Assembly: GCA_000310025.1 (NCBI GenBank)
Contig: FN649742.1
Span: 5,580,725-5,644,724 of the forward strand
Length of the DNA: 64,000 nt
Source of the DNA: Ectocarpus siliculosus
Lineage: Eukaryota; Sar; Phaeophyceae; Ectocarpales; Ectocarpaceae
Direction of reading: 5' to 3'
Position 1 is the first letter of the stretch. Each line of letters opens with the position of its first letter. Below are positions 59,901 through 64,000 of the stretch, piece after piece. Made by a program: the position numbers and the translations under genes. The notes under the pieces are model-generated. The model saw only the letters and a list, made by a program, of their open reading frames with translations. It ran no database searches and was not told the origin of the DNA.

Positions 59901-62900
59901 GAGGTCCCTCTTCGTCGGGCGCGTACCGGCACCAACTGAACCACCTGGCCCTCTGGTTGGTAAAGCATCGGCGGCGATTTCAGCTGCGCTTACACCGCAG
60001 GTTGGTCCTAGATGCGCAGAGGCTGGATATGAATCCGAGCTCAGTGCTGTATCAGTTCGCTAACTAGCTGCCGAGAGAAGCTGGCCGGAGGGTTGGTGTA
60101 ACACCTGGCTGACGGCTAAAGCAAGATATGCACGATTGGGTGGAAGGATGCGTACCCTTCTCGCGCAGACCATCAGGTCGCGTGCCAGCTCCCCAACCCC
60201 CCATTCGACAGAATGAATGGCGATCGATGATGTCCGCTGGTGTTCATATTGGGTTGCAGGTGAAGCTGCGCGCGGCGTGTATGGGAGTCAAAATACGCGC
60301 GGAGAGCGGCCTCGACAAGGCCCTTGATTCTTTGTCTCTCTTTATGAGGAAACGGTCGCCAACACCAGCCGCACAACACCGCGAGGCAACGATTGAGTCC
60401 GCTATCACTCAACTCCACATGGCGACCCCATCGCCAACTTTAGACCATGTTTCCGCGGGAAAAGGCCAAGCAGTGGAAGAAAATCTGGGGGGGGGGACGG
60501 GCGAGATTCTTGCAGCAGTCGACAGGGTTGGTGATTCTCTCCTGAGCGGCGGCGGGAGCGTAGGGGTTGACAAAGACGCTAACGAGGACAATATGGTGTT
60601 GCGGGAGATGCCGAACGGGTTGGCGGTGTGGTGGGGCAGTCGTGCCGAGGAGGAGGCGTTTTTCATCTATGGGGAGGTTTTCGAGGACAGGACGTACGCG
60701 AGGATGGACGTTCGGGTGCAAGACGGCGACACGGTCTGGGACGTTGGTAAGGTCCCTTGTTGTGAAGAAAGATGTCGGTGTTGTCGTTGGCTGACACGCC
60801 ATGTTTTCGGATCGGTGATGGAGGTCACGTTATTTTTTTTGTCCGCCGAGGAACCCTTCGATGGCGTACGTATCTACTGGATTGCAAGAACGTTTATATT
60901 CTTCAACCTAAGAGGGAGTAAGCAGTGTAGAGACAGTAGTGGTGTGGCTCACGGCCCATCCTAAGCTGACATTTTGTGAGTCACGTGCTGGGTTGAGATT
61001 GTGCCATCTCTTGAGTTCTTGCCTGACGTGGTCGAACCCTTGGGTCAAGATATCTTAAATCGCCACATCGCCACCCTCAATTTCGTGAGACAAGGAACTC
61101 TCTTGAACGTTTTGAGAGCACGAAATCCCCCCCTTTCCCTCTATTGCTGCTGCAGGTGCCAACGTCGGCCTAGCAAGCATCTTCTTTGAGCTGGAGACAG
61201 ACACGCCCGATTCTCTTCGTATTTTCGCCTTCGAACCCCTGCCCATCAACAGGTCGGCACTGCAGCGGAATCTATCCGAGTGAGTTCATCCACTATTAAT
61301 AGGAAATGCATGGCCAGGCTATTGGGAATCACAAGCAGTTGTTTGCGTAATTGTAAAGGCATTGCACAGCATATCCTAACGGCAGTCAGCTGGCGAGGAA
61401 GCCTAAGGTGGAGAGGATTCATTCTTGTATTGGCCTGGGTTCTAGAAGAATCAGAGCCACTGATCGTGATACCTGCCAAAGGTGTGGCCGAATTCGGGTC
61501 GATTCGAAATATGAAATATGACGGTATGCTCTTCTCTCCCGATGTGTTGTGCTCTCCCGACTCTGATTGGTTTCTCCTGCCGCAGGCACTGTCCTACTGC
61601 GGTCATCCTTGAGTACGCTCTCGGCGCCAAGCACGAGGACAACGTTCTCGCGACCTTCTACCCCCACATGCCTGGAAACAGCACCCTGAGGCCCCTTGAG
61701 AAGGTACATTAGTACCATACGGATTACGAGGCCATTGTGTAACGTGGTGTGCAACACCGCTGTTTGTGATGACACTGGAATCGTGCCATGCCGTGGCCAT
61801 TAGCAGGATTGATTGTCTCAAATTGAACCAGTGTCGTTGAGGTGGCGGGCGCCACGTTGGTATGAATGCAGCACTCAATATGCTCTGGTGCGTGGTTGGT
61901 TTGTCTCGCTTGCAACAGGAACGGTTACAGGGTAAGATGGGGCGGACACCAGGAGGGAAGGCCTCATCGCGAGGGGAGACGCGCGTTGAGGCCTCAAAGG
62001 GAACGTTTTTCGACGACGCTGAGCAGGTGGCAAGATTACGCGTGGTTTTTCCAAACCCGCGATTGAGCTTTTTCGTGAACTTGGGACAGACAATGTTTTG
62101 CACGTAGTACATATGTGACCGGTCGGAATAATGGGGGTCATTTTTATCTTTCAGCTGTTGTTTCACTAGAGATGCGGTTTGATGTCGGGGTCGCCCAGTT
62201 TGGTTTCTGTGGCCGCAAATTACTCGCCCATGTTCGCTAGTGCACGTGCGCAATAGCACCGTCCTCGCTTTGCTAGAAACCAGAGCATAGTTGATGAGAG
62301 GCCGCTAAGCTGGCTGCTTTGGTTCACCGTTCGACAAGATGCCTCTGTAACGTCTGTTTTTACATGGTTTGACTTCGTTTGCGTGTCACAAGTTGAAATA
62401 CAGATCGTTGCAAACGTAGACTCGTCGTCTCCCAGCTGTCGACTTATCGGCGACAAGGTGAGACATGCTGATTGTAGTGTTACATGTGATCCCTCCGGGG
62501 TGGGCTTATGAGAGCACAGTGCCATCAAGAGGCATGATGCTTAAGATATATATAAGGCAGGCAGGCAGGATCAACCCACGGCTGGCTGCCAGCTGCGGTA
62601 TGACGTTTCCCTAGCTCAACAGCCCACGCAGCTGACGTGTTGTTGATTCGAACAGCCCAGCGAACCTCGACGAACCAAAAACAATAAATTACAAATCTGT
62701 ATACTTCTACAATTTATGCACCATCTAAACCGCCGAGAGACGGATATGCTGAATATTTCCAAGTTTTTGGTGGAAATACTTTGCTGCCGAAACCTGGTAC
62801 ATCAGGCATCGACTGTGTCGACTTTTTTTTTGTTGCGTTCGAGCTATCGAGGGCAATGGCCCATGACATTCGCAGTTGTCGAAGGAGGGGCAGTCAATGT

Positions 62901-64000
62901 TTAGGTTGTTCCAGCAGTTGATCGATTGCACCACCAACCGCTTCGAAAACTCCAGGCGTCGTGCAGTGTGAGGACAGTGTCGTGGGCAATGGCCGCCCTC
63001 GGGGTGGACAAGATCGACTTGCTCAAGATCGACGTGGAGGGGGCCGAATTGGTGAGGCAGAGCGCAGCGGGATGCACCCTCGCTTACAAGCCAACTCTCC
63101 CTCCGATTTGTAGATGTTGCTGTTTAGAGCTCGACCGAACTGTCTCGTACGTCACGGTCGATGGTGCCCTTTCATGACGTGGCGTTGAGCTTACACAATA
63201 ATCCTCTTCGCCCTCTCACTGGGTACTGGCGTTGGTCGTTTGCCTGGCCTGGACCGGCCAATACCCGCCGTTGATTCTGCGAGTACCCTCCAATAGAGAC
63301 CGCCCTTGGTTTTGAGCTTCGGTTGTGGTTTACAAGCTACCCTTAAGCTCTTTACCCGATATTGCCGTCGTGTGCCGTCGTTTGAGAAATGGTTTCTGTA
63401 TCCGTACCTTGACCAGGACGTGCTACTTGGAATCGAACAACAAGATTGGCCCAAGATCAAGCAAGTGGTGGCCGAGGTACATCCTGTGGGAGACCGCGTC
63501 CCGCGGGCATGCGAGCTGCTCCGACGTCATGGATATGATGTCTCGGTACAGGTGCGTCATGTTGTTGCCGCACTCAAGAACTTGCGTTTTGCTGTACTCA
63601 ATGGTTGGCCACAGCATGCGTCTGGCATCGAACAGAGAATGCCTAGTAGGCACAAGGTAGGTCTTCGCGCGCAAGAGAGCATCCTCGCGTGGTAAACAGG
63701 TGCAGGATGGCTAGCAATGCGTTTGTACAGCTGGTACATGGCATGCGATCCGATGGCCAAAACATGCTCCTCGAGGGGGCGTGTGAATGAGCTCATGTGG
63801 CATTCACCGTCACACGTTGCTCTTCCGAGCTTTGGGTCTTGTGCTCACGGCATCTAAAGAGCGGACATTTTCTCGTACTGTAGGAAGATGCGGAAATTGG
63901 ACGATCGTGTGATACCGGTGGCCCACCTCTCTTTCGTTGTTCCTCTCGTCTTATTTCAGTTTCTGCACGAATTGCCCAAACGACTACCGTTTCACCGCTT
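56943..64000 (+). CDS. GT28/UGT80-like glycosyltransferase fused to an FkbM-type methyltransferase (3' end off window)
   Basis: Exons: 56943-57147, 57273-57412, 58007-59020, 59450-59561, 59825-60000, 60260-60746, 61156-61279, 61586-61703, 61919-62026, 62404-62457 (less sure), 62956-63051, 63417-63551, and perhaps 63960 onward. All consecutive phases close. The first part is a GT28/sterol-glucosyltransferase-like GT-B enzyme: VIAFGTRGDVQPLVLLAAGM, ANLVIFNMFALEGYHVSEAL, DHVEHWMWPLFTNRW, SPYWPESVRVCGYLF, RPIYVGFGSM, IHHGGSGTTAAVLRAGIPHV, CPQQLDQFFWAERV, and the last helix KLRAACMGVKIRAESGLDKA. The exon holding that last helix (60260-60746) runs without a break into GDTVWDVGANVGLAS, split by one intron. 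This is motif I of FkbM SAM-dependent methyltransferases, followed by FAFEPLPINR, MPGNSTL, KIDLLKIDVEGAEL, DVLLGIEQQDW and AEVHPVGDR. Such enzymes O-methylate sugars or related groups. The fusion suggests glycosylation followed by methylation of the product; the substrate is unknown. The N-terminus lacks the long regulatory region of plant UGT80 and starts like bacterial GT28. Confidence 0.88.
60260..64000 (+). other. FkbM-type methyltransferase half of the fusion
   Basis: The exon 60260-60746 starts with the final helix of the GT-B fold, passes a Gly/Ser-rich linker and ends in the first part of the SAM-binding motif (DGDTVWDVG). The next exon supplies ANVGLASIFFELE. The signature KIDVEGAE lies at about 63023-63048. 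The C-terminus runs past the end of the window. Confidence 0.85.

Noticed and set aside
60128-60259. In-frame ATG at 60128 as an independent start for the methyltransferase
   Set aside because: The sequence between 60128 and 60259 has no family signal and ends in a good acceptor (gggttgcag), and the following residues are the last helix of the glycosyltransferase.

Overview
The window is nuclear DNA from a photosynthetic stramenopile, most likely a brown alga of the Ectocarpus type. Genes are broken into many short exons with GT-AG introns of a few hundred bases. One gene carries a signal peptide followed by a SAW site, a variant of the ASAFAP-type presequence used for plastids of red-algal origin. 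Genes often alternate strands, and three divergent pairs share gaps of only about 310-330 bp. No operon, CRISPR array, rRNA or convincing tRNA was seen. Exon borders below were read by eye and checked by intron phase; where phases do not close I say so.

Layout. 1.1-10.4 kb (-): a large, poorly recognisable protein with propeller-like N-terminal and helical C-terminal parts. 10.7-16.3 kb (+): alpha-SNAP/SEC17 with a long Ser/acidic tail. 17.5-24.5 kb (+): a WW plus ankyrin protein. 25.5-31.2 kb (-): a plastid-targeted DUF1995 protein. 31.5-38.2 kb (+): UTP4/cirhin. 38.2-42.5 kb: gene-poor. 42.5-45.3 kb (-): a GT8 glycogenin-like glycosyltransferase. 46.95-56.6 kb (-): gamma-tubulin complex protein GCP4 with an extra block resembling an L-type (legume-like) lectin. 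56.9 kb to the end (+): a GT28/sterol-glucosyltransferase-like enzyme whose reading continues in phase into an FkbM-type methyltransferase.

The genes are mostly unrelated housekeeping functions: vesicle fusion, rRNA processing, microtubule nucleation, plastid function and glycosylation. The most unusual items are two domain architectures: the GT28-FkbM fusion and the lectin-like insertion in GCP4. The third is the alpha-SNAP tail. All three rest on splice joins that transcript data could confirm or break.
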